Shown: positions 49,540-59,780, counted from the stretch's first letter. The stretch: DNA of 64,000 bases from Agromyces sp. 3263 (GCF_031456545.1 NZ_JAVDUV010000001.1:1922001-1986000), one strand, 5' to 3'. Program-made: numbers and translations. Notes: a model not told the origin generated them from the letters alone.

Positions 49540-50112
49540 GTGACCCTCGCCCCCCAGACCAGCAGCACCGATGCACGCCGACAGCTCATCGACTACATCT
49601 CGGCCGATGCGGTGTTCCACGGCGACTTCACCCTGACCAGCGGCAAGAAGGCGTCGTACTACGTCGACCTGCGCAAGGTGAGCCTCGACCACCGCGTCGC
49701 CCCGCTCATCGGGCAGGTCATGCTCGACCTCATCGCCGAGGTGCCCGATGTCGCCGCCGTGGGTGGCATGACCATGGGCGCCGACCCGATCGCGGCGTCC
49801 ATCCTGCACCAGGGCGCCGCTCGCGGCCGCTCCTACGACGCCTTCGTCGTGCGCAAGGAGCCGAAGGACCACGGCCGCGGCAAGCAGGTCGAGGGCCCTG
49901 ACGTGGCCGGCAAGCGCGTCATCGTGCTCGAGGACACCTCGACCACCGGCGGCTCGCCGCTCAAGGCGATCGAGGCGCTGCGCGCCGTCGGGGCCGAGGT
50001 CGTCGCCGTCGCCGTCGTGGTCGACCGCGCCACGGGTGCACGTGAAGTGATCGAAGGGGCCGGAGTGCCCTACCTGGCCGCGATCGGCCTCGAAGACCTG
50101 GGATTGGCCTGA
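49540..50112 (+). CDS. pyrE: Orotate phosphoribosyltransferase
   Basis: 190 residues from GTG 49540. OPRTase motifs: FHGDFTLTSGKKASYYVDLR (residues ~24-43) near the N-terminus, GGMTMGADPIA, FVVRKEPKDHGRGKQVEG (flexible catalytic loop, ~101-118) and the PRPP motif VIVLEDTSTTGGSPLKAIEA (~127-146). It makes orotidine 5'-phosphate in de novo UMP synthesis. AGTATT just upstream and the lack of a ribosome site suggest a leaderless message. The next gene overlaps its stop (TGATG). Confidence 0.93.
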   Translation: MTLAPQTSSTDARRQLIDYISADAVFHGDFTLTSGKKASYYVDLRKVSLDHRVAPLIGQVMLDLIAEVPDVAAVGGMTMGADPIAASILHQGAARGRSYDAFVVRKEPKDHGRGKQVEGPDVAGKRVIVLEDTSTTGGSPLKAIEALRAVGAEVVAVAVVVDRATGAREVIEGAGVPYLAAIGLEDLGLA

Positions 50113-53100
50113 TGAACGGCGACGGGCGCAACGACGACGACGCCGACTGGCTGCTCGCGCAACTGGCGAACGGGCAGCCGCCGGCACGTCAGGAGCCGCC
50201 TGTCGCGCCGCCTCCCATGTCCCCCGCGATTCCGGATGCCACGTCGGCGCCGGTCCCACCGCGGGCGTCTGCCGTGCCGCCCGCCTCCGCACCACCGTCC
50301 GTGCCCAGGCGCGAGGAGGTGCTCGACTGGTTCTCGCTCGCCGAGCCCCCTGCTGCTCCGGATGCCGCCACGCGCGCGCTTCCCGTGATCGGAGGGCCGC
50401 TCGCGCCGACCACGGGCGGGCCCACTGCTCCCGAGCCGCCGGCGTTCCCGGGCGGAGCCGCTCCCGCACCGGCCGAGCCCACCGCCGGGTATCCGTCGTG
50501 GAATCCGCCGTTCACCGTCGGACGCCCCGACGTGCCGGCCGCTCCCGCAGCCTCGTCGCTCACCTCGGTCGAGCCGCCGGTGGGGTCCGTGCCGCCCTCG
50601 TTCGCGCCGGCCGCGCCCGTGGCGCCCGCCGGGCCGGTAGCGCCCGCCGGGCCGGTGGCGCCCGTGCCGCCTGCGTCCGCAGCGCCGCCGCCCGGACCGG
50701 TGACCCCGACGGCGCCGTTCGCGCTCACCTGGGGCTCCGGTGATCTCGACAACGAGGATGCGATCCGCGCTGCCTTCCGCAGCCTGTCCGAACCCGGATC
50801 GCCCGCCGTGTCCGCGGAGACGCCTGCCCCGGCGCCCCAGCCGGCTGCCGAGTCGCCGTTCGCCGGCTACACCCCGCCCCCCGTGGCACGCCAGTCCTTC
50901 ACGCCGGTCCCCACCGGGCCCACGTCGGTCCCGCCGATCACGCCCGCGGCGCCCGAGTCCAGCGCCTTCGACGAACGACCCTCGTCCCCACCGGCGGACC
51001 CTCCGCGGCATCCGATCGCACCGTCGACCGCCCCCGCCGGGTGGGACGAGCGCGCGGCGACGTCGGCCCCGCTCGGCACGCCCGTGACCCCCGCTCCGCC
51101 GGCGTCGTTCGGCACGTCGGCTCCCGCCGCGGGTTTCGACGCGGAACTCTGGTCGGCGCTCACCACTCCCGACGAGCCGGCCGTGGCGCCGACGAGCGCC
51201 GCCGCGGCGTCCGAAACGGGCCGGGTGCCCGAGGCGACGCCGGTGGTCGATCCGACGCCGGTGGTCGATCCGACGCCGACGGGCCGGTTCACCGCCTTCG
51301 CAGCCGAGACCGCCGACCCCTTCAGCGCGCTGTTCGCCGACCGTCCGTCGTCTCAGGGCCCGGTCGCGGCATCCGGTGACGCGGGACGCCCCGGTGCGGC
51401 ATCCGAGTCGCCCGCCTCCCGACCCGAGGCGAACGCCGACGGGGGCCAGACGCCGGTCGGCGGCACCGGCTTCCCGTTCATCGAGGTGCGTGGCGCTGCC
51501 GGCGCCCCGGTCTCCGAGCCTGCCGGCCTTCGCGCCGAAGGGGCCGCCAACCGTCGACCGCCCTTCCCGGCGTTCGCGTCGGCCCGTGACGATGAGCCCC
51601 AGCGACCCCCGCAGACCGGCGAGCCGGTGGACGACCTCCTGGCCGCGCTCGGTTCCGGCTCCGCCTCCGGTCGCTCCCGAGACGACGAGCGCGCCGACGT
51701 CGATGTGCCATCCGACGCGTTCGGATCTGGTACGCCTGCCCGTGGTGGCACCCCACCCCCCGGCGATGACGACGCGCTCGGCGCCCTCGGCCTCGGCTTC
51801 GACGGCGACGACGATGACGACGACGTGGACGAGCCCGAACCGCCGCGCGCGCCCCGTGGTCGCCTCTTCGGACGCGACCGCTCCCTCGACGACGTCGATG
51901 AGGCCACGCACGCCGACCAACTGGGTGGCGAAGCGGCCGGCGATGGATCCCAGATCGCGCGTGAGATCGAGGAGACCGGCTACTTCTGGAACCTGACGCC
52001 CGATCCGTCAGCGCCCGACCCCAAGGCCGATCGCGAGCGTGACGCCGACGGGCTCGAACGGCCGTTGCCGTTCGTGGCGGCGGGGTTCGACACCGATGGG
52101 CACGCCTCCGATGTCGATGCTTCCGAAGCCGGGCCGGGCGATCCCATCGTCGGGCCTGAGGCGCAGACCGAGCCCGAAGCGGAGCCCTCGTCTGAGTGGC
52201 GGTTCGGCGACGACGCACCGACGGCCGCATACCGCACCGACGACGCGACCGCGGGGTACCGCACCGACGACCCGAGCGCGGGGTACCGCGGCGACGACGC
52301 CGCTACCGCCCGCTTCCCGCAGGCTCCCGAACCCGCTTCCCCCGCTTCCCCCGCGGCATCCGCGGCTCACGATGGCGACCCGCTCGCCGCGCTGTTCGGC
52401 GGCGCTGCCGCAGCCGCGGCGCCGACCGACGCGTGGAGCCCGGCCGTGAACGCCGCGCCAGCGTCGGCAACGCCTGCCCGCCAGCAGCCGACCGTCCCGG
52501 CATCCACGCCTGCGGCGACCGCGCGAGCGTCGAGCACCGCGACCGGTGGCGCGTCCGGCAGCGCCGGCGCACGCGGCTCCGGCGGCTCCGGCGTGGGAGG
52601 CTCCGGCGCGGGCGGTTCCGGCGCCAAGAGCTCCGGTGACAAGCGCACCGTGCGCACGCTCATCTGGGTCGCGGGCGGACTGGCCGTGCTGCTCGTCCTC
52701 GCCGGCCTGTTCTACCTCGGAACCCTCCTGTCGGGCGGCGGATCGGGCGGATCGACCGAGGCGGCGTCGCCCTCGGCCACGTCGAATGCCACCGAGACTC
52801 CGGTCGCCGCGCCCACGGGCCCGCAGCCGGCCGGCGTGCACGCCTGGAACACGCTGTTCGGCGGCGAGTGCGTCGACCCGTACGCGAATCCGTGGGCCGA
52901 GGAGTTCACGGTCGTCGACTGCGCGGCCCCGCACGCCGCACAGCTCGTCTACCGCGGCGCACTCCCCGGCGACGCGGCGGCGCCCTTCCCCGGCGAGGCC
53001 GAGATCGCGTCGCAGATGGGCCTGCTCTGCACCGCTGACGGCGTCATCGACCAGGCCGCGATCTCGGGCATCACCGACCTGCAGGTGCAGGCGGCGTTCC

Positions 53101-53213
53101 CGGTCACCGAGGAGCAGTGGGCCGCAGGCGAGCGCACCTATTACTGCTTCGCGAACCGCTCGGGTGGCGAACCGCTCACGGCGAGCATCGCGGGCCCCGG
53201 CCCCGCGGCCTGA
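50112..53213 (+). CDS. Long disordered membrane protein with C-terminal septum-formation-like domain
   Basis: 1033 residues. Residues 1-840 are low-complexity Pro/Ala/Gly/Asp-rich with a few ordered islands (DDDWLLAQLANG-like start, EVLDWFSLAEPP, GYFWNLTPDPSAPD). One membrane span (TLIWVAGGLAVLLVLAGLFY) lies at ~855-877. The external C-terminus (GVHAWNTLFGGECVDPYANP ... VVDCAAPHAAQLVYRG) has the W-x-x-x-x-x-G-x-C ... V-x-C-x-x-P-H pattern of the Septum_form family. The start overlaps the pyrE stop. The long cytoplasmic tail may scaffold partners at the division site; this is inferred. Confidence 0.75.
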   Translation: MNGDGRNDDDADWLLAQLANGQPPARQEPPVAPPPMSPAIPDATSAPVPPRASAVPPASAPPSVPRREEVLDWFSLAEPPAAPDAATRALPVIGGPLAPTTGGPTAPEPPAFPGGAAPAPAEPTAGYPSWNPPFTVGRPDVPAAPAASSLTSVEPPVGSVPPSFAPAAPVAPAGPVAPAGPVAPVPPASAAPPPGPVTPTAPFALTWGSGDLDNEDAIRAAFRSLSEPGSPAVSAETPAPAPQPAAESPFAGYTPPPVARQSFTPVPTGPTSVPPITPAAPESSAFDERPSSPPADPPRHPIAPSTAPAGWDERAATSAPLGTPVTPAPPASFGTSAPAAGFDAELWSALTTPDEPAVAPTSAAAASETGRVPEATPVVDPTPVVDPTPTGRFTAFAAETADPFSALFADRPSSQGPVAASGDAGRPGAASESPASRPEANADGGQTPVGGTGFPFIEVRGAAGAPVSEPAGLRAEGAANRRPPFPAFASARDDEPQRPPQTGEPVDDLLAALGSGSASGRSRDDERADVDVPSDAFGSGTPARGGTPPPGDDDALGALGLGFDGDDDDDDVDEPEPPRAPRGRLFGRDRSLDDVDEATHADQLGGEAAGDGSQIAREIEETGYFWNLTPDPSAPDPKADRERDADGLERPLPFVAAGFDTDGHASDVDASEAGPGDPIVGPEAQTEPEAEPSSEWRFGDDAPTAAYRTDDATAGYRTDDPSAGYRGDDAATARFPQAPEPASPASPAASAAHDGDPLAALFGGAAAAAAPTDAWSPAVNAAPASATPARQQPTVPASTPAATARASSTATGGASGSAGARGSGGSGVGGSGAGGSGAKSSGDKRTVRTLIWVAGGLAVLLVLAGLFYLGTLLSGGGSGGSTEAASPSATSNATETPVAAPTGPQPAGVHAWNTLFGGECVDPYANPWAEEFTVVDCAAPHAAQLVYRGALPGDAAAPFPGEAEIASQMGLLCTADGVIDQAAISGITDLQVQAAFPVTEEQWAAGERTYYCFANRSGGEPLTASIAGPGPAA

Positions 53214-53214
53214 C

Positions 53215-54240
53215 GTGGCGGCATCCGCCCGGGTCGTGGTCGTCGGCTCGCTCAACGTCGATTCGACGAGCTACGTCGAGACCTTCCCGGCGCCGGGCGA
53301 GACGATCCTCTCGCACGCGTTCCAGGTTGCGCTCGGCGGCAAGGGCTCGAACCAGGCCGTCGCCGCGCACGTCGCCGGAGCATCCGTCGACCTGGTCGCC
53401 CGCATCGGGGCGGATGCCGCGGGCGACTTCGCACTCGCGACCCTCGAGCGGCTCGGTGTGCCCACGAACGCGATCGACCGCGAGACGGATGCCCCGACCG
53501 GCGTCGCCCAGATCACGGTCGCGGACTCGGGCGAGAACACCATCATCGTCACGGGCGGCGCCAACCTCGCGCTCACGCCGGCGGTCGTCGATGCGGAGCG
53601 CGATCGCGTCGCGGCGGCGTCCGTGGTGCTCACCCAGGGCGAGCTGCCCGTGGCGACGATCGAGCGCCTCGCCGGGGTCGCCGACGAGGCGGGCGCGCGG
53701 TTCGTGCTCAACCTCGCACCGCCGGCCCCGGTCAGCGGGGCGACCCTGCGCTCCGCCGACCCGCTCGTCGTGAACGAGCACGAGGCGCGCGCAGTCGGCA
53801 TCGCGCCCGCCGCCGACGCCGCCGCCGCCGCCGACGCCGCCGACGACACGCGCGACCCGGATGCCGCGGGCGGGCCGATCGACGCCTGGCGCGCGGCCGC
53901 GGCCTCCGCCGTCGGTCGAGTCGCCCGATCCGTGGTCGTGACGCTCGGCCCCGCGGGCGCCGTCGCCGCGGCGAGCGACGGATCCTGGGTCGCGGCCGCC
54001 CCCCGCGTCGACGCCGTCGACACCACGGGGGCCGGCGACGGCTTCACCGGTGCGCTCGCCGCCATGCTCGCGGAAGGGCGTTCGCTCGACGAGGCGGTCC
54101 GCGTGGCCGTCGCCGCCGGCGCGCTGGCCGTGCAGGCGCGCGGCACGGTCGACTCCTACGCCGGCCGGGCGGCCGTGCTGCGGGCGGCCGGGCTCGCCGA
54201 CGCTCCGCCGGCCGGCGACGCGCCCGAGGGATCCGCATGA
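53215..54240 (+). CDS. rbsK: Ribokinase (PfkB family)
   Basis: 341 residues from GTG 53215, two bases after the preceding stop. PfkB signatures: VVVGSLNVDSTSYVETFPAP (residues ~7-26), ALGGKGSNQAVAAHVAGASV (~39-58) with RIGADAAGD, and the catalytic DTTGAGDGFTGALAAML (Asp base ~269). An Ala/Asp-rich insertion near residues 195-222 (DAAAAADAADDTRDPDAAGG) is unusual for the family. It phosphorylates ribose, the product of the next gene's nucleoside cleavage. Confidence 0.9.
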   Translation: MAASARVVVVGSLNVDSTSYVETFPAPGETILSHAFQVALGGKGSNQAVAAHVAGASVDLVARIGADAAGDFALATLERLGVPTNAIDRETDAPTGVAQITVADSGENTIIVTGGANLALTPAVVDAERDRVAAASVVLTQGELPVATIERLAGVADEAGARFVLNLAPPAPVSGATLRSADPLVVNEHEARAVGIAPAADAAAAADAADDTRDPDAAGGPIDAWRAAAASAVGRVARSVVVTLGPAGAVAAASDGSWVAAAPRVDAVDTTGAGDGFTGALAAMLAEGRSLDEAVRVAVAAGALAVQARGTVDSYAGRAAVLRAAGLADAPPAGDAPEGSA

Positions 54241-55169
54241 CGGTGCCCGTGATCGTCGACTGCGACCCCGGGCACGACGACGTCTTCGCACTGTGGCTCG
54301 CGGCGGGGCATCCGTCGCTCGACCTGCTCGCCGTCACGACGGTCGGCGGCAACGTGCCGATCGAGCACACGAGCCGCAACGCCCGCATCGCGCTGACCGT
54401 CGCGGGTGTCGCCGGCGTGCCCGTCGCCGCCGGAGCCGCAGGCCCGCTCGCTCGCACGCTCGAGACCGCCGAATGGATCCACGGGGAGAACGGGCTCGGC
54501 GGACCTGTGCTGCCGGAGCCGAGCGTGCAGCTCGACCCGCGGGGCGCCACCGAGCTCATGGCCGACACGCTGCTCGCCGCCGCCGAGCCGGTGGCGATCG
54601 TCGCCACGGGACCGATCACGAACGTGGCGATCCTGCTGCGTGATCGCCCCGACGTCGCCGACCGCATCCGCGAGATCGTGTGGATGGGCGGCTCCACGGG
54701 GCGGGGCAACGTCACGCCGTACGCGGAGTTCAACGCGTGGGTGGACCCCGAGGCGCTCGCGCTCGTCGTCGGCAGCGGCATCCGCTTCACGATGGTCGGA
54801 CTGAACGTGACGCACCAGGCGCTCGTGACGGCCGGGGTGCGCGAGCGGCTGGCCGGCGTCGGCAACGCGACCGCCGCCTTCGGCGACGAGCTGCTCGAGT
54901 TCTTCTGCCGCACGAACGACGAGGTGTTCGGCATGGCCGACGGGCCGTTGCACGATCCCGTCGCCGTGGCCGTGCTGGCCGACCCGGCGTGCGTGCAGGT
55001 CGTGCACACGCGGCTCGACGTCGAAGTCGCCGGCGCCGAGACCGCGGGCGCGACGAGCGTCGACCTCGACGGGATGCTCCGCCGCGAGCCGAACGCGTGG
55101 GTCGCGACGGCCCTCGACGTCGACCGCTTCTGGGGCTTGCTCGCGACGGCGGTCTCGCGCCTCGCCTGA
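54237..55169 (+). CDS. Nucleoside hydrolase (IUNH family)
   Basis: 310 residues. It opens with VPVIVDCDPGHDDVFALWLA, the calcium-binding DxDPGxDD signature, followed by AVTTVGGNVPIEHTSRNA and, near the end, DGPLHDPVAVAVLADPA, which holds the catalytic His/Asp region. It cleaves ribonucleosides to free base and ribose. The four-base overlap with the ribokinase gene and linkage to pyrE indicate nucleoside salvage feeding ribose-5-phosphate. Purine versus pyrimidine preference is not certain. A REP-like palindrome follows the stop. Confidence 0.92.
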   Translation: MTVPVIVDCDPGHDDVFALWLAAGHPSLDLLAVTTVGGNVPIEHTSRNARIALTVAGVAGVPVAAGAAGPLARTLETAEWIHGENGLGGPVLPEPSVQLDPRGATELMADTLLAAAEPVAIVATGPITNVAILLRDRPDVADRIREIVWMGGSTGRGNVTPYAEFNAWVDPEALALVVGSGIRFTMVGLNVTHQALVTAGVRERLAGVGNATAAFGDELLEFFCRTNDEVFGMADGPLHDPVAVAVLADPACVQVVHTRLDVEVAGAETAGATSVDLDGMLRREPNAWVATALDVDRFWGLLATAVSRLA

Positions 55170-55202
55170 GTTCGCCTCGACCAGGCCGCGCCCAACGGCC
55201 GC

Positions 55203-55275
55203 GATTCAGGCGAACGGCGACTGCTCAGGCCGACACGCGCCGAATCGTCCTGAATGGCGGCCGATCGCCTGAATC
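55203..55275. repeat. REP-like palindromic element, copy 2 (convergent junction)
   Basis: GATTCAGGCGA (55203-55213) and TCGCCTGAATC (55265-55275) are perfect 11-bp arms, with inner partial pairing. It is similar throughout to 45921-45993 and likewise lies between two converging genes, the nucleoside hydrolase and the HAD phosphatase. Confidence 0.78.
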
Positions 55276-55289
55276 CGCGAGCGCCCGTC

Positions 55290-56087
<798 letters not shown>

Positions 56088-56140
56088 GCGCCAAGCCTAG
56101 GCCGACGAGATGGGCGGTCCATGACCGTCGGATGCAGCGC

Positions 56141-56815
56141 CTACGCCGTGACCCAGATGGCCTCGGCGGCGGCGCGCGGCAGCGTGCGTGCGGGCGGCTC
56201 GCCGGCCCCGCCCGCGACGCCGACGGTCACGTGCACGGATGCCGCCGCGGCATCCGTCACCCGGAGCACGGTGTCGAGGCCGATGCCGGCGTCGTCGAGG
56301 TCGCGCAGCACGGCGGGGTCGCGGTCGCTGATGCGGACGACGGCGCCCGAGTGCCCGGGGGGCGCGTCGGCGAGGAGCACGGCGTCGCGCGCCTCGAGGA
56401 TGCCGGCCGCCGAGGGGATCTGATCGCCATGGGGGTCGCGGGCGGGGCGGCCGAGCCGGTCGTCGATGGCCTCGAGCAGCCGGTCGGAGATCGCGTGCTC
56501 GAGGATCTCGGCCTCGTCGTGCACCTCGTCCCAGCCGTAGCCCATCTCCTGCACGAGCCAGGTCTCGATGAGCCGGTGCCGTCGCACCACCGCGAGCGCG
56601 CGAGCCCGACCGGCATCCGTCAGCCGCACCGCGCCGTAGGGCACGTGGGAGACGAGGCCGGCCGCGGCCATCTTCTTCACCATCTCGGTGACCGACGAGG
56701 GCGCGACGCCCAGCCGGTCGGCGAGCACCTTGGGGGTGATGGCGTCGGGCTGCCACTCGGTGTGGGCGTACACCGTCTTGAGGTAGTCCTCGATCGCGGG
56801 GCTGGTGGCTGGCAT
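56141..56815 (-). CDS. mntR: DtxR-family metal-dependent regulator, probable MntR
   Basis: 224 residues: winged helix ITPKVLADRLGVAPSSVTEM (residues ~26-45) with IEDYLKTVYAHTEWQ in front, a dimerisation domain with metal-ligand residues in HRLIETWLVQEMGYGWDEVH and EAEILEHAISDRLLEAID (His/Glu/Asp/Met set), and a C-terminal FeoA/SH3-like domain. It should repress metal uptake genes when Mn(II) or Fe(II) is ample. The Nramp transporter 3 kb away has two palindromes at its start, making it the likely target. Mn rather than Fe is inferred from that. Confidence 0.87.
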   Translation of the reverse strand: MPATSPAIEDYLKTVYAHTEWQPDAITPKVLADRLGVAPSSVTEMVKKMAAAGLVSHVPYGAVRLTDAGRARALAVVRRHRLIETWLVQEMGYGWDEVHDEAEILEHAISDRLLEAIDDRLGRPARDPHGDQIPSAAGILEARDAVLLADAPPGHSGAVVRISDRDPAVLRDLDDAGIGLDTVLRVTDAAAASVHVTVGVAGGAGEPPARTLPRAAAEAIWVTA

Positions 56816-56895
56816 CGGCCTCAGGATATCGGGAGCGGTCACGCGACGCGGCCGACGCCCGCGACTCTGAATCGTGTCAATTTGTTCGCGAAGGG

Positions 56896-56924
56896 TTGAC
56901 CCGTCCCCGTACGGGGGATACCTT
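56896..56924 (+). promoter_or_regulatory. Promoter of the rhamnogalacturonan lyase with palindromic spacer
   Basis: TTGACC (56896-56901) and TACCTT (56919-56924) with a 17-base spacer that contains the perfect 12-bp palindrome CCCCGTACGGGG (56905-56916). A protein bound there would contact both promoter elements. The start codon lies about 60 bases downstream. Confidence 0.6.
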
Positions 56925-56985
56925 CGACCCTGCACGGAAAGCGCTATCCCACCGACGGGCCATGAGCCCAGAGAAGGATTCGACG

Positions 56986-59610
56986 ATGAATCTCGGTCAA
57001 CATCCATTCCGCGCTGTGCTGGCGGTGGCCGCCGCCGGCTGCCTGATCGCCGGTGCCGCCCAGTCCGCGGCCGCCGCGCCCCTCGACTCCGCCCGAGCGA
57101 ACCCGGCGACCAACGCGGCGACGAACCGCGCCACCGCCCCGGCCCCCGTGCCCGAGGGCGTGCCACAGCTCGAGCAGCTCGACCGCGGCCTCGTCGCGGT
57201 CTCCACGTCCGAGGGCGTCTTCCTCAGCTGGCGCCTGCTCGCCTCCGAGGCGACGGGTGCGACCGACACCGGCGTCGCCGGTCCGGACTTCGCGGTCTAC
57301 CGCGACGGCACGAAGATCGCCACCGTCAGCGACAGCACCAACTACGCGGATGCCGCGGGCACGGCGACCGCGCAGTACACGATCGCCCCCGTGGTGAACG
57401 GCATCGAGCTCGAGGCATCCGACGCGGTGTCGGCGTGGGCGCAGGGCTACACCGACCTGCCGCTGAAGAAGCCCGCCGACGGCGTGACGCCGCCGAGCGT
57501 CATCCCCAACCAGCCCACCACCTACACGTACTCGGCCAACGACGTCTCGGTCGCCGACGTCGACGGCGACGGCGCGTACGAGTACGTCGTCAAGTGGGAC
57601 CCGTCGAACTCCAAGGACGTCTCGCAGCGCGGCTGGACCGGCCCCGTCTACCTCGACACCTACGAGCTCGACGGCACCCTGCTGAACCGGCTCGACCTCG
57701 GCGTGAACATCCGCGCCGGCGCGCACTACACGCAGTTCCTCGTCTACGACTTCGACGGCGACGGCCGGTCGGAGACCATGCTGAAGACGGCGCCCGGCAC
57801 GAAGTCGATCACGTACAACGCCGACGGCTCGGTCGCGAGCGAGCGGTACATCACGATGCCGGAGGCGGATGTCGCCGCGGGCTACGCGCACACCGACGAC
57901 TACCGCATGAGCGCCGGCGACTACGAGCAGCACCTCGTCGAGCTGTTCCAGGGCTGGACCGAGCACCCCGAGGTGGTGGCGGGCCACTGGCCGGCGACCC
58001 TCGAGCAGGCGTGGGGCATCCCCGTCACGCACGAGTACCCGCTCTCGGAGGCCGACGCCCAGGAGCTCGCCGACTACTTCATCGACGTGTACGCCCCGAG
58101 CCGCAGCGCCAACAACAAGCTGCGCGAGTTCGAGGGCTTCATCGTCGACGGCCCCGAGTACCTCACGGTGTTCGACAGCGCCACGGGTGACGAGCTGCAG
58201 ACCATCGCCTACCCGACCGGGCGCGGCGACGACGGCCTGCTCTGGGGCGACTACGCGATGTCCCGCATCGAGCCGGGCAACCGGGTCGACCGGTTCCTCT
58301 CGGGCGTCGGGTACTTCGACGGCCAGCACCCGTCGGCGGTGTTCGCTCGCGGCTACTACACGCGCACGACGATCACCACGCTCGACTGGGACGGCGAGAC
58401 GCTGAGCCAGCGGTGGCAGGTCGACAGCGGCCACGTGCCCATGACGAACCCGTTCAACGACGGACCCCACGGTCGTGACGGCACCAACCCCGAGTTCGCG
58501 ACCATCACCACGCAGGGCGACCACTCGCTGAGCCTCGCCGACGTCGACGACGACGGCAAGCAGGAGCTCGTCTACGGCTCGGCGACGATCGACGACGACG
58601 GCAGCCTGCTGTACAGCTCGTTCGACGTGCTGCCCCCCGGTAGCGCCAACCCGGGCGCGACGGTGCGCCTCGGCCACGGCGACGCCATGCATGTGACCGA
58701 CATCGACCCGTCGCGCGACGGCATCGAGGTGTGGACCGCCCACGAGGGCGCGACGGGCGCCCCCTACGGTTCGGCGATGCGGGATGCCGCGACCGGCGAG
58801 GTGCTTTTCGGCGCCTACTCGGGCCGCGACACCGGCCGCGCGATGATCGGCGACGTGCGCAGCGACGTGCCCGGCATCGAGGTGTGGTCGAGCCTGCCCG
58901 GCGGCACCGACGCGAGCGGACTGCTGAGCGCGAAGGGCGAGATCCTCTCGGCGGCCACGCCCGGCACGAACATGTCGATCCGCTGGGCGGCCGACCTCAC
59001 GACGCAGATCGTGGGCGGCGGCCTGGCCGGCAACCCGCAGGTGCAGGTGACCCCGACCGTCGACGACTGGACCCGGGGCAACCTGCTCACCGCCACCGGC
59101 ACGTTCACGAACAACGGCACGAAGGGCAACCCGTCGCTCGTCGCCGACGTGTTCGGCGACTGGCGTGAGGAGCTGCTCCTTCGCACGACCGACTCGAGCG
59201 CACTGCGCATCTACACGTCGACCGAGGTCACGACGCACCAGCTGCCCACGCTGATGCACGACGTGCAGTACCGGGCCGAGACCGCCCGCCAGCAGACGAC
59301 GTACAACCAGCCGGCGTACACCTCGTTCTACCTGGCGAGCGACATGGACTTCGCGAACGTGCCGATCCTGACCACCCCGGTCACGCCCGGCGAGCCGAAG
59401 TTCAAGGACCGTCCCGGCACGAAGAAGGACGAGGTCCAGGTGCCGAACGACCGCACCGGCGTCGACTACTACGTCAACGGCGAGCTCGTCACCTCGGCGA
59501 ACGGCAAGGTCGCGGTCGTCGGCGACGCCACGGTCGTGGCCGTGCCGTCGCCCTGGTACCGCATCGCCGGCGGCGCGACGGCGGAGTGGACGGTGTCGTT
59601 CGACGACTGA
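56986..59610 (+). CDS. Secreted rhamnogalacturonan lyase (PL11, YesW/YesX type)
   Basis: 874 residues with a signal peptide (FRAVLAVAAAGCLIAGAAQS ... AAA). The PL11 beta-propeller is clear: an N-terminal fibronectin-like part, then VSVADVDGDGAYEYVVKWDP, NIRAGAHYTQFLVYDFDGDG and TMLKTAPGTKSIT, followed by repeated Ca-binding DxDxDG-type loops (DVDDDGKQE), and late propeller motifs LVADVFGDWREELLLRT. The C-terminal ~50 residues add a short beta module absent from minimal members. It cleaves the pectin rhamnogalacturonan I backbone outside the cell. AAGGA fixes ATG 56986. Confidence 0.93.
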   Translation: MNLGQHPFRAVLAVAAAGCLIAGAAQSAAAAPLDSARANPATNAATNRATAPAPVPEGVPQLEQLDRGLVAVSTSEGVFLSWRLLASEATGATDTGVAGPDFAVYRDGTKIATVSDSTNYADAAGTATAQYTIAPVVNGIELEASDAVSAWAQGYTDLPLKKPADGVTPPSVIPNQPTTYTYSANDVSVADVDGDGAYEYVVKWDPSNSKDVSQRGWTGPVYLDTYELDGTLLNRLDLGVNIRAGAHYTQFLVYDFDGDGRSETMLKTAPGTKSITYNADGSVASERYITMPEADVAAGYAHTDDYRMSAGDYEQHLVELFQGWTEHPEVVAGHWPATLEQAWGIPVTHEYPLSEADAQELADYFIDVYAPSRSANNKLREFEGFIVDGPEYLTVFDSATGDELQTIAYPTGRGDDGLLWGDYAMSRIEPGNRVDRFLSGVGYFDGQHPSAVFARGYYTRTTITTLDWDGETLSQRWQVDSGHVPMTNPFNDGPHGRDGTNPEFATITTQGDHSLSLADVDDDGKQELVYGSATIDDDGSLLYSSFDVLPPGSANPGATVRLGHGDAMHVTDIDPSRDGIEVWTAHEGATGAPYGSAMRDAATGEVLFGAYSGRDTGRAMIGDVRSDVPGIEVWSSLPGGTDASGLLSAKGEILSAATPGTNMSIRWAADLTTQIVGGGLAGNPQVQVTPTVDDWTRGNLLTATGTFTNNGTKGNPSLVADVFGDWREELLLRTTDSSALRIYTSTEVTTHQLPTLMHDVQYRAETARQQTTYNQPAYTSFYLASDMDFANVPILTTPVTPGEPKFKDRPGTKKDEVQVPNDRTGVDYYVNGELVTSANGKVAVVGDATVVAVPSPWYRIAGGATAEWTVSFDD

Positions 59611-59690
59611 CCGTCCGAAGGCCCGGTCGGGCGACGGATGCCGCGAGCCGCACGGGTTCGCAACGCTCCGTCGCTCGGCCGCACCAGACG

Positions 59691-59733
59691 ACCGCCCCGG
59701 GTACCGCAATTCCGTGCCGGCACCCGGGGCGGT
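59691..59733. terminator. Bidirectional hairpin between lyase and Nramp genes
   Basis: ACCGCCCCGGGT (59691-59702) pairs perfectly with ACCCGGGGCGGT (59722-59733) across a 19-base loop. It lies 80 bases after the lyase stop and 47 beyond the Nramp stop on the other strand, so it can end both transcripts. Confidence 0.75.
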
Positions 59734-59780
59734 CCCACGCCCGCACGCGGCATCCGGCATCGCCTGATCGGACGCTCGGG

